A DNA stretch of 64,000 bases from Gordonia sediminis. Lineage in GTDB: Bacteria; Actinomycetota; Actinomycetes; Mycobacteriales; Mycobacteriaceae. Numbering within the stretch: position 1 is the first letter of the stretch; each line of letters begins with the position of its first letter. Positions 49,308 to 57,687 of this stretch are shown one piece after another. A program made the position numbers and the translations under genes. The notes under the pieces were generated by a model, which did no database searches, had not been told where the DNA came from, and saw only the letters and a program-made list of their open reading frames with translations. The stretch is from contig RZUM01000017.1 in assembly GCA_004193205.1 (NCBI GenBank), positions 46,565 through 110,564 on the forward strand, given 5' to 3'.

Positions 49308-50147
49308 ATGACCGATCAGAATCCCTCCCCCGTGACGTACTCGGTACGCGAGAACATCGCGTACGTGACGCTCAACCGCCCCGAGTACTCGAACGCACAG
49401 AACTCCGCGATGACCTACGCCATCGACGATGCGCTCACGCGTGCAGTGAACGACGACGAGGTCAAGGTGATCGTCCTGGGCGGCGCGGGCAAGCACTTCT
49501 GCGCCGGACACGACATCGGGACTCCCGGCCGTGATGTCGACCAGAGCTTCCCGCGACGCGCGATCATCCACTGGGACCACGTTGGCCGCGAAGGCGTCGA
49601 CGCGCGGTTCGCCCGCGAATCGGAGGTGTACCTCGGCATGTGCCGCCGCTGGCGCGAGATCCCGAAGCCGATGATCGCCAAGGTCCACGGCGCGTGTATC
49701 GCCGGCGGCCTGATGCTCGCGTGGGCGTGCGACTTCGTCATCGCCTCCGACGACGCGTTCTTCTCGGACCCGGTCGTCAGGATGGGTATCCCGGGCGTCG
49801 AATACTTCGCACACCCGTGGGTGATGAGCCCGCGTGTGGCCAAGGAGTTCCTTTTCACCGGCGACCGGTTCGACGCACGACGCGCGCTGGAGGTCGGACT
49901 GGTGAACCAGGTCGTCGCACGCGTCGACCTGGACGACCGGGTCGACGGCATCGCCGAGCGGATCGCGAAAATGCCGGCCTTCGGTCTCGCGCTGACCAAG
50001 AAGGCGGTCAACCAGGCCGAAGATCTGCAGGGCTTGCGGTCCGGACTCGACTCGGTGTTCGGGTTGCACCATATGGGCCATTCGCACAATGCCGAGGTTG
50101 CGGGCGACTCACTGAGCGGGATGAACGCCCGCGGCATGAAGAGCTGA
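49308..50147 (+). CDS. Enoyl-CoA hydratase/isomerase family protein
   Basis: A 279-residue crotonase: I-A-Y-V-T-L-N-R-P near residue 17, oxyanion loops H-F-C-A-G-H-D-I-G near residue 63 and G-A-C-I-A-G-G-L near residue 128, then F-F-S-D-P-V-V-R-M-G near residue 150. The usual first catalytic Glu position in the loop after the second oxyanion motif is Trp/Ala here, so dehydratase, isomerase or hydrolase chemistry cannot be fixed. Start ATG 49308 lies at the predicted transcript start. A strong stem-loop follows the gene. Confidence 0.92.
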   Translation: MTDQNPSPVTYSVRENIAYVTLNRPEYSNAQNSAMTYAIDDALTRAVNDDEVKVIVLGGAGKHFCAGHDIGTPGRDVDQSFPRRAIIHWDHVGREGVDARFARESEVYLGMCRRWREIPKPMIAKVHGACIAGGLMLAWACDFVIASDDAFFSDPVVRMGIPGVEYFAHPWVMSPRVAKEFLFTGDRFDARRALEVGLVNQVVARVDLDDRVDGIAERIAKMPAFGLALTKKAVNQAEDLQGLRSGLDSVFGLHHMGHSHNAEVAGDSLSGMNARGMKS

Positions 50148-50170
50148 ACATACCTGCCACACAATGGAAT

Positions 50171-50201
50171 CCGGCCCCGACGACACTGTCGTCGGGGCCG
50201 G
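50171..50201. terminator. Perfect 14-bp stem-loop between convergent genes
   Basis: CCGGCCCCGACGAC at 50171-50184 and GTCGTCGGGGCCGG at 50188-50201 with a 3-nt loop. It lies 23 nt after the hydratase stop and 15 nt before the end of the convergent ABC permease gene, so it can stop both transcripts. Confidence 0.8.
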
Positions 50202-50216
50202 AGGTCTATGGGGATG

Positions 50217-51056
50217 TCAGTCCTGCCAGCGCAGGAGGCGACGCTCCACGAACTGGAACACCGCGTTGATGAAAACCGCGATGATGACCAGTTCGATGAT
50301 GATCGCGAACACGGTGTTGATCTGATAGCCAGACGAGAACAGGACGATGTCCTGCCCGATGCCGTTGGTGGCAGCAATCATCTCCGAGGCGATGACACCC
50401 AGCAGTGAGTAGGTGAACGTCAAGCGCAGGCCGGCGAACATCGTCGGTACCGCGGAAGGCAGTACGACCTTCCACACCAGGGCTGAGCGCTTGAGTCCGA
50501 CGACGCGAGCCATCGTCATGAGGTCCGTGTCGACCGACTGGACTGCCGAACGCGCATTCTCCGCGAGGATGAAGAACACGATGGTCACGGCAAGGAACAC
50601 CTTCGCGTTCATCGTCAGACCGAACCAGGCGATGAACATCGGTGCCAGCGCGATACGCGGAATGCTGTTCAACGGGACGAGGAACGGACCGAAGACGTCG
50701 TTCGCCCAGTCACTCAAGCCGAGCACGAATCCGCATACGGTGCCGAGGATCGAGCCGATGACGAACGCAAGCGCGACCGCCTGGAACGTGGCGGTCAGCG
50801 ACGCCAGGCCATCCGCCGACGGCACATAGTCGAAGAACGCCGTCCATACCTCGCTGGGTCGACCAAACAGCAGCGGGTCGATCAGTTCCGTACGTGACGC
50901 CCATTCCCAGACGGCCAGGAAGGTGGCGACGACGGCCACCTGAATCGCGGTAACCGCCAAGCGGTGCTTGACCTTTGACGGGGGCTTGGGCGGCGCGTCA
51001 GCCGGTTTCGCAGCTGTCGGCACGGCGCCGGCCACCTTCTCGTCTGCGACGGTCAT
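50217..51056 (-). CDS. ABC transporter permease (SsuC/TauC/NitT type)
   Basis: A 279-residue membrane protein with six predicted helices and the ATPase-contact loop near residues 180-200 (M-A-R-V-V-G-L-K-R-S-A-L-V-W-K-V-V-L-P). The first hydrophobic segment follows a Lys/Pro-rich cytoplasmic tail (residues 1-30). It belongs with the ATPase (4-nt overlap) and the binding protein at 51958-52977. The family imports nitrate, sulfonates, taurine, aromatic acids and similar anions. Confidence 0.92.
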   Translation of the reverse strand: MTVADEKVAGAVPTAAKPADAPPKPPSKVKHRLAVTAIQVAVVATFLAVWEWASRTELIDPLLFGRPSEVWTAFFDYVPSADGLASLTATFQAVALAFVIGSILGTVCGFVLGLSDWANDVFGPFLVPLNSIPRIALAPMFIAWFGLTMNAKVFLAVTIVFFILAENARSAVQSVDTDLMTMARVVGLKRSALVWKVVLPSAVPTMFAGLRLTFTYSLLGVIASEMIAATNGIGQDIVLFSSGYQINTVFAIIIELVIIAVFINAVFQFVERRLLRWQD

Positions 51057-51961
51057 CGCCCTGCCACCTCCCCATCGGGCGCAATGGCGCCTTCCAGGCT
51101 GTCGAACAGTGACTGGGTGATCTCGCGGAACTCCTCCGTGTATCGGACCTCACCGAGATGATCCGCACGCGGCCGGGGCAGGTCGACGATGATGTCCTTG
51201 GCGATCCGCCCCGGGCGCGGCAGCATGATCACCACGCGGTCTGCCAACAGGACTGCCTCGTCGAGGTCGTGCGTGACGAAGATGACGGTCTTGCGCGAAT
51301 CGCCGCCGTCTTCCCAGATGCGCAGGAACTCGCCTTCCAGGGTGAGCTTGGTGCGCGCGTCCAGGGCGGCGAATGGCTCGTCCATCAACAGAATCGACGG
51401 GTCGGAGGCGAGGGTGCGAGCCAGCGCCACTCGCTGGCGCATCCCCTGCGACAGCTGATTGCGGTACTGAGTGTGCTTGTCGCGCAGACCGACGAGGTCG
51501 AGCATCTCATCGGCGCGCTCGCGCCGACGATGTCGATCCCAGCCACGAACCTCAAGCGGCAGCTCCACGCTGCGACGAGCGCTCCGCCAGGGCAACAGCG
51601 CATCGCGAGCGAACATGTATCCGATGTCCAAGTTGGGCAGACGTGGCGGTTTGCCACTCACCTTCACCGTCCCGGCCGTCGGCTTCACCAGACCCGCGAT
51701 CATGTTCATCAACGTCGTCTTACCGCAGCCACTTGCTCCGACGAGCGCCACGAACTGCCCGTCGGGAATCTCCAGGTTGACATTGTCGAGAGCCACCACG
51801 CTCGACGCGGCACCGGTGTCGTTCTTCGACTGCTTGGGCAGCTCGAACACCTGATGGATGTTCGTGAAACTCACCTTGGGTTCGGCGAGAGAGTTGCCGG
51901 CATCTGTGGCCGCGCTCATAGCGGACCCGTCCTTCCGTAGTTTGTCGATCGCTATGGTCAT
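51053..51961 (-). CDS. ABC transporter ATP-binding protein (SsuB/TauB type)
   Basis: A 302-residue ATPase: Walker A G-A-S-G-C-G-K-T-T near residue 80, signature L-S-Q-G-M-R-Q-R near residue 170, Walker B I-L-L-M-D-E-P near residue 192, switch His in V-T-H-D-L-D-E-A near residue 227. ATG 51961 overlaps the binding-protein stop (ATGA); ATG 51919 with AGGA upstream would remove 14 residues and is equally plausible. The N-terminal about 30 residues are a non-conserved extension. Confidence 0.92.
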   Translation of the reverse strand: MTIAIDKLRKDGSAMSAATDAGNSLAEPKVSFTNIHQVFELPKQSKNDTGAASSVVALDNVNLEIPDGQFVALVGASGCGKTTLMNMIAGLVKPTAGTVKVSGKPPRLPNLDIGYMFARDALLPWRSARRSVELPLEVRGWDRHRRRERADEMLDLVGLRDKHTQYRNQLSQGMRQRVALARTLASDPSILLMDEPFAALDARTKLTLEGEFLRIWEDGGDSRKTVIFVTHDLDEAVLLADRVVIMLPRPGRIAKDIIVDLPRPRADHLGEVRYTEEFREITQSLFDSLEGAIAPDGEVAGR

Positions 51962-52977
51962 TGTTCGCGCCCGACCGTGTTGACGATCGCCGTCGCGTCG
52001 AGCGCAGGTTCCGGCTTGACAATGCCCAGCTTGACGTACTCGTCGAAGGTTTTCTGGATGACGTCGGTCGACAGGTCGGCAGAGTAGCCCTTGCTGTAGG
52101 TCTTCAGGACGGCCTCGGCGACCTTCTCGTCCTTGATTCCGCTGTCTTTCATCGAGATCTGCAGGACTTCGTCGTGATTCGCCGGGTCGTTGATGTAGTC
52201 GAGTCCCGCCGCGGTCCCGTCACAGAAGGCCTTGGCCGTCTCGGGATGTTCCTTCAGCCATGACGTCGGCCCCACCCAGGGGCTGCCGTAGAGCTTTCCG
52301 TAGAGGTCGCTGCTGTCCGGCATGTACACCAACTCCTTGGCAACGCCGGTCTCGACGAGCATCTGGGTGCCCGACGGGCTCGACTGCGCCACATCGACAC
52401 TGCCGTTCTGCAGCGACGCCTGAGTGACCGAGTTGCTGCCGCCGATGTTGACCCAGTTCAGATTCGACGCCCCGCCCTGCTTGAGAGCTGCGTCGAACAT
52501 GACCTGGAAGCCACTGCCGACGGGGGTCTGCGCACCGACCTTGAGGCCGCTGAGCGCCGCGAACACTTCGTCCGCGGTGGCACCATCGTGGACAGACGGA
52601 AGCTTGGAGTCGGCGGGCGCGACGATCGAGGACTGTGTGACTTCGAGGCCACCGCAAAACGCCTGGACCTGGCTTCCTGCCTGAATGCCTTGTGCGAGCG
52701 TCGAGGTACTCATCATTCCGGCCTGCGACTTGGTGGCCTCGAGTGCCTGAATTCCCTGCAGGTTGTTGGGCTGGGCGATGATATTGATGCTCAACCCCTC
52801 GTCGGCGAAGAAGCCCTTCTCTTGGGCGACGATCACCGGGAGCCGGTAGGCGACACTCGGGTACATCATCACCTGCATGCTTCCAGCGTCGGTCGAGCTG
52901 CCACTGCTTCCACAGGCGGCGAGGGCCGCGGCGAGGGCCGTGGCGCCGATCAGCGCCGTCAACTTTTTCGGGCTCAT
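51958..52977 (-). CDS. ABC transporter substrate-binding lipoprotein (NitT/TauT/SsuA type)
   Basis: A 339-residue lipoprotein with lipobox A-L-A-A-C and the SsuA-type fold (L-P-V-I-V-A-Q-E-K-G-F-F-A-D-E-G near residue 48). It is a clear paralogue of the orphan binding protein at 23607-24629, sharing long blocks such as A-Q-P-N-N-L-Q-G and A-F-C-G-G. ATG 52977 has AAGGA 6 nt upstream and starts a proper signal peptide; an earlier ATG at 53028 does not. It is first in the operon with its ATPase and permease. Confidence 0.92.
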   Translation of the reverse strand: MSPKKLTALIGATALAAALAACGSSGSSTDAGSMQVMMYPSVAYRLPVIVAQEKGFFADEGLSINIIAQPNNLQGIQALEATKSQAGMMSTSTLAQGIQAGSQVQAFCGGLEVTQSSIVAPADSKLPSVHDGATADEVFAALSGLKVGAQTPVGSGFQVMFDAALKQGGASNLNWVNIGGSNSVTQASLQNGSVDVAQSSPSGTQMLVETGVAKELVYMPDSSDLYGKLYGSPWVGPTSWLKEHPETAKAFCDGTAAGLDYINDPANHDEVLQISMKDSGIKDEKVAEAVLKTYSKGYSADLSTDVIQKTFDEYVKLGIVKPEPALDATAIVNTVGREQ

Positions 52978-53033
52978 GGTTTTCCTTCCGGGGGTGGCTG
53001 TCGGTCGCGAAACTATGGCGACGGTCACAAACG

Positions 53034-53062
53034 AGTGTTTATCATGAGGAATAGGATGTCAA
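53034..53062 (-). promoter_or_regulatory. Promoter with TCATGA operator (SsuABC-like operon)
   Basis: Minus strand: TTGACA (-35, 53062-53057), 17-nt spacer TCCTATTCCTCATGATA, then AACACT (53039-53034). It is nearly the same as the promoter of the paralogous orphan binding protein at 23529-23557, showing that the regulatory region was duplicated with the gene. Confidence 0.65.
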
Positions 53063-53158
53063 GCCTGCATCACACCGAACCCGGCGGCGAGACGGGCTTC
53101 ACATCACGGGTGCGGGAGTCGTCACCGCGCCACCAGCCAGCGGAGGTACGAGCGACGC

Positions 53159-53190
53159 TTGACACAAAACAATATTCATCATCATGATTT
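53159..53190 (+). promoter_or_regulatory. Promoter with TCATGA operator (MDR dehydrogenase)
   Basis: TTGACA is at 53159-53164. The operator-like stretch ATTCATCATCATGATTTAC (53174-53192) covers the expected -10 position, with TCATGA at 53182-53187. The start codon at 53268 is about 75 nt further on. The -10 box itself is not clear. Confidence 0.5.
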
Positions 53191-53267
53191 ACGCGCTGCC
53201 AGGGCGACCCTGGTCACTTCCCTCACCTGTCACGGGTACGTGACACCAATCGAATGGGGTACATCCG

Positions 53268-54248
53268 ATGCGATCAGTCCTGCTCACGGGTCCGTTGCAG
53301 TTTTGCGAGACCGACGTTACGACCGAACCCGTGCCCGGCCCAGGCGAAGCGACCGTGCGAGTCCTCGCCGGCGGCATCTGCGGCAGCGACGGACCGTTCG
53401 TACGCGGGGTCCCTGCACGATTCGGCGGGGGCGCCCACCCTGACGGCATCGCCCCCGCCGGTTCACCGATGCACGAGATCGCGGGACAAATCGTCGACCC
53501 CGGTACCTCCGACTTTCTGCCGGGCGACCGCGTCGTCGGTTGGGCGACGGGCTTCGACGGCATGGCGGAGATCGTCACCACCGACGCCGACTCGCTCGCC
53601 GTCTACCCGGACCGATGGTCGCCGGCCGAAGCCGTTTTGCTCCAACCCCTCGCGTGTGTGCTGTATGCCGTCGATCGCCTCGGCGACATCGCGGGGCGGC
53701 GCTGCACTGTGCTGGGCCTCGGGCCCATCGGCCTCTTGTTCGCACACGTGCTGAACGACGCGGGAGCGCACGTCGACGGCGTCGACCTCGTAGACCGCTC
53801 CGAGGTCGCATCGGCCGCGGGACTGCGATCAGTGACCCGCTCGCACAGTGCAGCGTGGGCCGCACACATCGAGGACAGCAACCGCCCGGACGTCGTCGTC
53901 GAAGCTGTCGGACATCAGACGGCAACGCTCAACCACGCGATCGATGCTGTCGCACCGCAGGGGACCGTCTTCTACTTCGGGGTTCCCGACGAAGACCACT
54001 ACTCGATCAACATGGAGAAGATGGTCCGCAAGGATCTCACCTTGATGGCAGGCGGCACGCGGGACCGGAGACGAACGCTCGAAGTTGCCGGTGAATACCT
54101 GAATCGTCACCCCGATCTGATTCCGACGATGCTGACGCACACATTCCCCGTCAGCCGCGTCGCCGAAGCATTCGCAACCGCGACGACGCCGTCGACCGGA
54201 CGCCACAAAGTCGTCATCACCATGACCGAGTGGCACGCCGAATCGTAA
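53268..54248 (+). CDS. Medium-chain dehydrogenase (zinc-type alcohol/threonine dehydrogenase-like)
   Basis: A 326-residue MDR enzyme. G-G-I-C-G-S-D near residue 35 holds the catalytic-zinc Cys and Asp, M-H-E-I-A-G near residue 67 the His-Glu pair, and V-L-G-L-G-P-I-G-L-L near residue 145 the NAD(P) site. The structural-zinc lobe with four cysteines normal in zinc alcohol dehydrogenases is missing, which shortens the protein. It would oxidise an alcohol produced in the pathway. It is divergent from the SsuABC-like operon and preceded by an operator copy. Confidence 0.88.
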   Translation: MRSVLLTGPLQFCETDVTTEPVPGPGEATVRVLAGGICGSDGPFVRGVPARFGGGAHPDGIAPAGSPMHEIAGQIVDPGTSDFLPGDRVVGWATGFDGMAEIVTTDADSLAVYPDRWSPAEAVLLQPLACVLYAVDRLGDIAGRRCTVLGLGPIGLLFAHVLNDAGAHVDGVDLVDRSEVASAAGLRSVTRSHSAAWAAHIEDSNRPDVVVEAVGHQTATLNHAIDAVAPQGTVFYFGVPDEDHYSINMEKMVRKDLTLMAGGTRDRRRTLEVAGEYLNRHPDLIPTMLTHTFPVSRVAEAFATATTPSTGRHKVVITMTEWHAES

Positions 54249-54347
54249 TCGCAACGAGGAACCTTTGCCTAGGAATATGTTTCAGCATCCCTACGGGCGT
54301 CCGCGGCACACTGTGACGGCAGCGCAGTCCGCCGCATCTGGTGATGG

Positions 54348-54376
54348 TTGACACAGCCCCAGCTAATTCTCATAAT
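54348..54376 (+). promoter_or_regulatory. Promoter with operator on the -10 box (arylsulfatase)
   Basis: TTGACA (54348-54353), 17-nt spacer, CATAAT (54371-54376). The operator-like palindrome TAATTCTCATAATGAATT (54364-54381) covers the -10 box. Transcription would start at about 54383, exactly at the ATG of the sulfatase, so the mRNA is predicted to be leaderless. Confidence 0.6.
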
Positions 54377-54382
54377 GAATTG

Positions 54383-56734
54383 ATGGCGGGAACTCCGGGC
54401 CGTGAGCCCTACGAAGGCTTTGCGGGACAAGCACATCGAACGTTCGGGGCATCGACGCCGTCGTGGCCGACACGAGCCACGCCCCCCGACGGCGCACCAA
54501 ACGTCATCGTCATGCTGGCGGACGACGTCGGCTTCTCCGACCTCGGCTGCTACGGCTCGGAGATCCCGACGCCGGCATTGGACGCCATCGCCGAGGACGG
54601 GCTGCGGTACGGGAACTTCCACGTGACCTCGCTCTGCTCACCCACTCGCGCGTCCCTGCTGACCGGGCGCAACCAACACGCGGTGGGAGTCGGCATGGTC
54701 AGCAACAACGACCCCGGATTCCCTGGTTATGCCGGTGAGCTGCCGGAGAATCAACCGAGCATCGCCGAAGTCTTCCGCCACAACGGCTATTCGACGATGA
54801 TGGTCGGCAAATGGCACCTGAGTAAGGACTCGGAGATGCACGACGCCGCGTCGAAGCACTCGTGGCCGCTGCAGCGAGGATTCGACCAGTACTACGGGTT
54901 TCTCGAAGCCATGACGAATTTCCACCACCCGCACCGCCTGTACGAGGGCAACTCCGTGGTCGACACCGAGTCGTACCCCGAGGACTATTACCTGACCACC
55001 GACCTCACCGATCGCGCGCTGTCCATGATCCGGGCCACCAAGTCGGCCAACCCCGCGAAACCGTTCTTCATGTATTTCGCCCATGGTGCATGCCATGCCC
55101 CGTTGCAGGCGCCGCTCGAGGACATCAAGCGGTACCGCGGGAAGTACGACAAGGGATGGGACCGCATTCGCGAAGAACGTCTGGCGCGGCAGATCGAACT
55201 CGGCGTCATGCCGCCGGGAACGCAGCTACCGCCACGCAACTCCGAAGAACACCTCGACGTCGAGGAATGGGACTCCCTACCCGAGGACCAACGCCGAGTG
55301 ATGGCGCGATACATGGAGGTGTACGCCGCCATGGTCGAGTCCATCGACACCAGCGCGGCTCGTCTGCGCGCACTGCTGGAGGATCTCGGCGAGTGGGACA
55401 ACACCGTCTTCCTCTTTCTGAGCGACAATGGCGCATCCCGCGAAGGGCTGACCCACGGATCCACCTTCTACCAGCGCCTGAGTTCTCCGACGACATCGTC
55501 GTCGGAGGTCACCGCACAGGACGTGCGGATGTACGAGAACGACGAGATCGGCGGTCCACGCAGCTGGGCACACTACCCACGTGGGTGGGCGATGGCCTGC
55601 AACACCCCGTTCCGCCTGTACAAGATCACCACGTATCGCGGCGGCCACACGGTACCGCTGGTCCTGCGCTATCCGGAGAAGGTTGGCCGGGTCGGCTCGG
55701 TGATCTCCCGGCAGTACGTGCACGTGACCGACATCCTGCCGACGTTGACCGAACTCATCGGACTCACCTCACCCACCGAACGAGCTGGGCTGGAAGCGAA
55801 TCCGGTCGACGGCACCAGTTTCGCCACGATGCTCGCCGATCCCGACGCACCATCGAACCACTCCGAGCAGTATTACGAGTGCAACGGCAATCGCGGATAC
55901 TACAAGGACGGTTGGGAAGCCGTCACCATGCGCGAGTCACTACAGCCGTCGGCGTCACTGCCGAACCGGACGGACCTCGTGCCACTCTCAGAAGAGCCTT
56001 GGGCGCTGTTCCATGTAGCGGAGGATCTGAACCAACTACACGACCTCGCTACCGACAACCCGAAATTGCTCGACGAACTCAAACGCGCCTGGGACGAGGC
56101 TGCGTGGGCCAACCAGGTCTTCCCCATCAACGAAGGCGCCGGTGGCAATCACCTCCGGCGCCCACCCGGCGACACCGTACTCGAACAACCTCTCGACATC
56201 CTGCCGGGCACACCGACGCTCGAGCGGTACCGGTCGCTACGCCTCATCGCCGGCCGCCCGTTCCGCATCATCGTCGACGCCGATATAGAACCAACATCGT
56301 CCGGTGTGCTGGTCGCACATGGTGGCCAGGAGTCCGGCTACGTGGTGTACCTCGAAGACGGTCGAATCCACTTCGTGCAGAACTTCTTCGGCGTCATGAC
56401 CGAACTCGCCGGACCCGCACCCACCGGCAGCGTTCAGTTCGTCGTCGATATCGCGCTCCCGGACACGCTGACGTGGTCGGTGACTCTGTCGGCCAATGGC
56501 GAGGCGGTGGCGTCCGGCGTCATGTGCGCGTTGCGCGGAATGACTCCGTTCCAGGGGATCGACGTCGGAGCCGACCGACGTTCGCCGGTGTCTTGGTCCA
56601 ACTATTGCCGGCACCAGTCCTTCCCGTTCGACGGGGCCTTGCGGAAGGTCCGCTACGAGCCCGGCGTCCGGTCCCGTGAGGCCCTCGAGGCGCTCATCGA
56701 AGAAGCGATCGCCGTCGGTGCCGCACTTGAGTGA
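54383..56734 (+). CDS. Arylsulfatase (type I, formylglycine-dependent)
   Basis: A 783-residue type I sulfatase. N-V-I-V-M-L-A-D-D-V-G-F-S-D near residue 42 gives the first metal Asp pair. L-C-S-P-T-R-A-S-L-L-T-G-R contains Cys85, which the formylglycine-generating enzyme would convert to the catalytic residue. G-K-W-H-L-S near residue 145 and the L-S-D-N-G-A-S motif near residue 350 complete the metal site. No secretion signal is seen, so it may act in the cytoplasm. The start is ATG 54383, at the predicted transcription start and without a Shine-Dalgarno; ATG 54341 lies upstream of the -35 box. It would remove sulfate from a sulfate ester, perhaps the imported substrate. Confidence 0.93.
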   Translation: MAGTPGREPYEGFAGQAHRTFGASTPSWPTRATPPDGAPNVIVMLADDVGFSDLGCYGSEIPTPALDAIAEDGLRYGNFHVTSLCSPTRASLLTGRNQHAVGVGMVSNNDPGFPGYAGELPENQPSIAEVFRHNGYSTMMVGKWHLSKDSEMHDAASKHSWPLQRGFDQYYGFLEAMTNFHHPHRLYEGNSVVDTESYPEDYYLTTDLTDRALSMIRATKSANPAKPFFMYFAHGACHAPLQAPLEDIKRYRGKYDKGWDRIREERLARQIELGVMPPGTQLPPRNSEEHLDVEEWDSLPEDQRRVMARYMEVYAAMVESIDTSAARLRALLEDLGEWDNTVFLFLSDNGASREGLTHGSTFYQRLSSPTTSSSEVTAQDVRMYENDEIGGPRSWAHYPRGWAMACNTPFRLYKITTYRGGHTVPLVLRYPEKVGRVGSVISRQYVHVTDILPTLTELIGLTSPTERAGLEANPVDGTSFATMLADPDAPSNHSEQYYECNGNRGYYKDGWEAVTMRESLQPSASLPNRTDLVPLSEEPWALFHVAEDLNQLHDLATDNPKLLDELKRAWDEAAWANQVFPINEGAGGNHLRRPPGDTVLEQPLDILPGTPTLERYRSLRLIAGRPFRIIVDADIEPTSSGVLVAHGGQESGYVVYLEDGRIHFVQNFFGVMTELAGPAPTGSVQFVVDIALPDTLTWSVTLSANGEAVASGVMCALRGMTPFQGIDVGADRRSPVSWSNYCRHQSFPFDGALRKVRYEPGVRSREALEALIEEAIAVGAALE

Positions 56735-56845
56735 TGCCGCGCAGCCCAGGCCGCCACGGGCGTACGGCAGTTCCGACCGGGTGATCGGGCCTGCCGCACC
56801 CGACGGGTTCCGGGCACCAGAGCCCATACAGACAGGAGCATTTTC

Positions 56846-57625
56846 ATGACCACCATCCCAAATTCGGACGCCCAGGTGCCCGATCGCGTCGCGATCGTCA
56901 CCGGAGGAGGCTCGGGCATGGGCGCGGCGACGTCCCGGTTGCTCGCGCGCAACGGTGCACGCGTCCTCGTCGCCGATCTCAACGCCGAGCAGGGATCTGC
57001 GGTGGTCGACGAGATCGTCGCCGATGGCGGTCAGGCGGCGTTCACACGTGTTGATGTGTCGAATGAGGATGATGTGGCGGGCATGGTCGCGACCGCGGTG
57101 GAGAAGTGGGGGCGTCTCGACTGGGCCGTGAACAATGCTGCGCTGCCGCCTGACTCGGCGCCGATCGTCGACCTCGACATCGCGACATTCGACCGTATCG
57201 TCGCGGTCAACCTGCGCGCGGTCGCCCTGTGCCTCAAGCACGAGTTGCGTCAGATGGTGACGCAGAGATCGGGATCGATCGTCAACCTCGGGTCGGTGAG
57301 TTCGGTGAAGGCTCGCGCCCACAATTCGGCATATGTCGCGACCAAGCACGGCGTCGTGGGGCTGACGAAGACGGCGGCTCTCGAGCACGGTCGGGACCAG
57401 ATCCGGGTGAATGCGGTTCTTCCCGGCGGCATCGACACCCCGATGATCCGTGCCGTACGCGAGGCGTCAGGTGTCACCCCGCCAGACGAATTCGGCCTGA
57501 GCCTGTTCGGACGCCTGGGCACTCCGGAGGAGGTCGCCGAGGCCTGCCTGTGGCTCTGTACGGACCGGTCGTCGTACGTGACCGGACACAGCCTGGCTGT
57601 TGACGCGGGCTTCCTGGCTCGCTGA
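56846..57625 (+). CDS. Short-chain dehydrogenase/reductase
   Basis: A 259-residue classical SDR: T-G-G-G-S-G-M-G near residue 19, N-N-A-A near residue 95, Ser in L-G-S-V-S-S near residue 150, Tyr/Lys in Y-V-A-T-K near residues 163-167, and the C-terminal V-T-G-H-S-L-A-V-D-A-G. ATG 56846 has AGGAG about 8 nt upstream. It lies 111 nt after the sulfatase on the same strand and could be co-transcribed. It may oxidise the alcohol freed by the sulfatase; this is inference from position. Confidence 0.92.
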   Translation: MTTIPNSDAQVPDRVAIVTGGGSGMGAATSRLLARNGARVLVADLNAEQGSAVVDEIVADGGQAAFTRVDVSNEDDVAGMVATAVEKWGRLDWAVNNAALPPDSAPIVDLDIATFDRIVAVNLRAVALCLKHELRQMVTQRSGSIVNLGSVSSVKARAHNSAYVATKHGVVGLTKTAALEHGRDQIRVNAVLPGGIDTPMIRAVREASGVTPPDEFGLSLFGRLGTPEEVAEACLWLCTDRSSYVTGHSLAVDAGFLAR

Positions 57626-57641
57626 CCAGGCATTTTTCCAA

Positions 57642-57665
57642 CAAATACCGCCGCATCGGTATTTG
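57642..57665. repeat. Perfect inverted repeat upstream of the KstD-like gene
   Basis: CAAATACCG (57642-57650) and CGGTATTTG (57657-57665) with a 6-nt centre. It lies 16 nt after the SDR stop and runs into the operator-like stretch upstream of the next gene. It could terminate the SDR transcript or be a regulator site. A second smaller repeat, TGTGTG/CACACA, is at 57685-57702. Confidence 0.5.
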
Positions 57666-57687
57666 CTCATGATAAATAGGGTACTGT
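57659..57687 (+). promoter_or_regulatory. Promoter region with TCATGA operator (KstD-like operon)
   Basis: GGTATTTGCTCATGATAAATA (57658-57678) matches the island operator. TACTGT at 57682-57687 is a possible -10, with only a weak -35 at 57659-57664. The start codon is at 57728. Confidence 0.45.

Noticed and set aside
54862-56679. A 605-residue plus-strand open frame inside the arylsulfatase
   Set aside because: It is an Arg/Pro-rich shifted-frame shadow; the sulfatase frame holds all family motifs.
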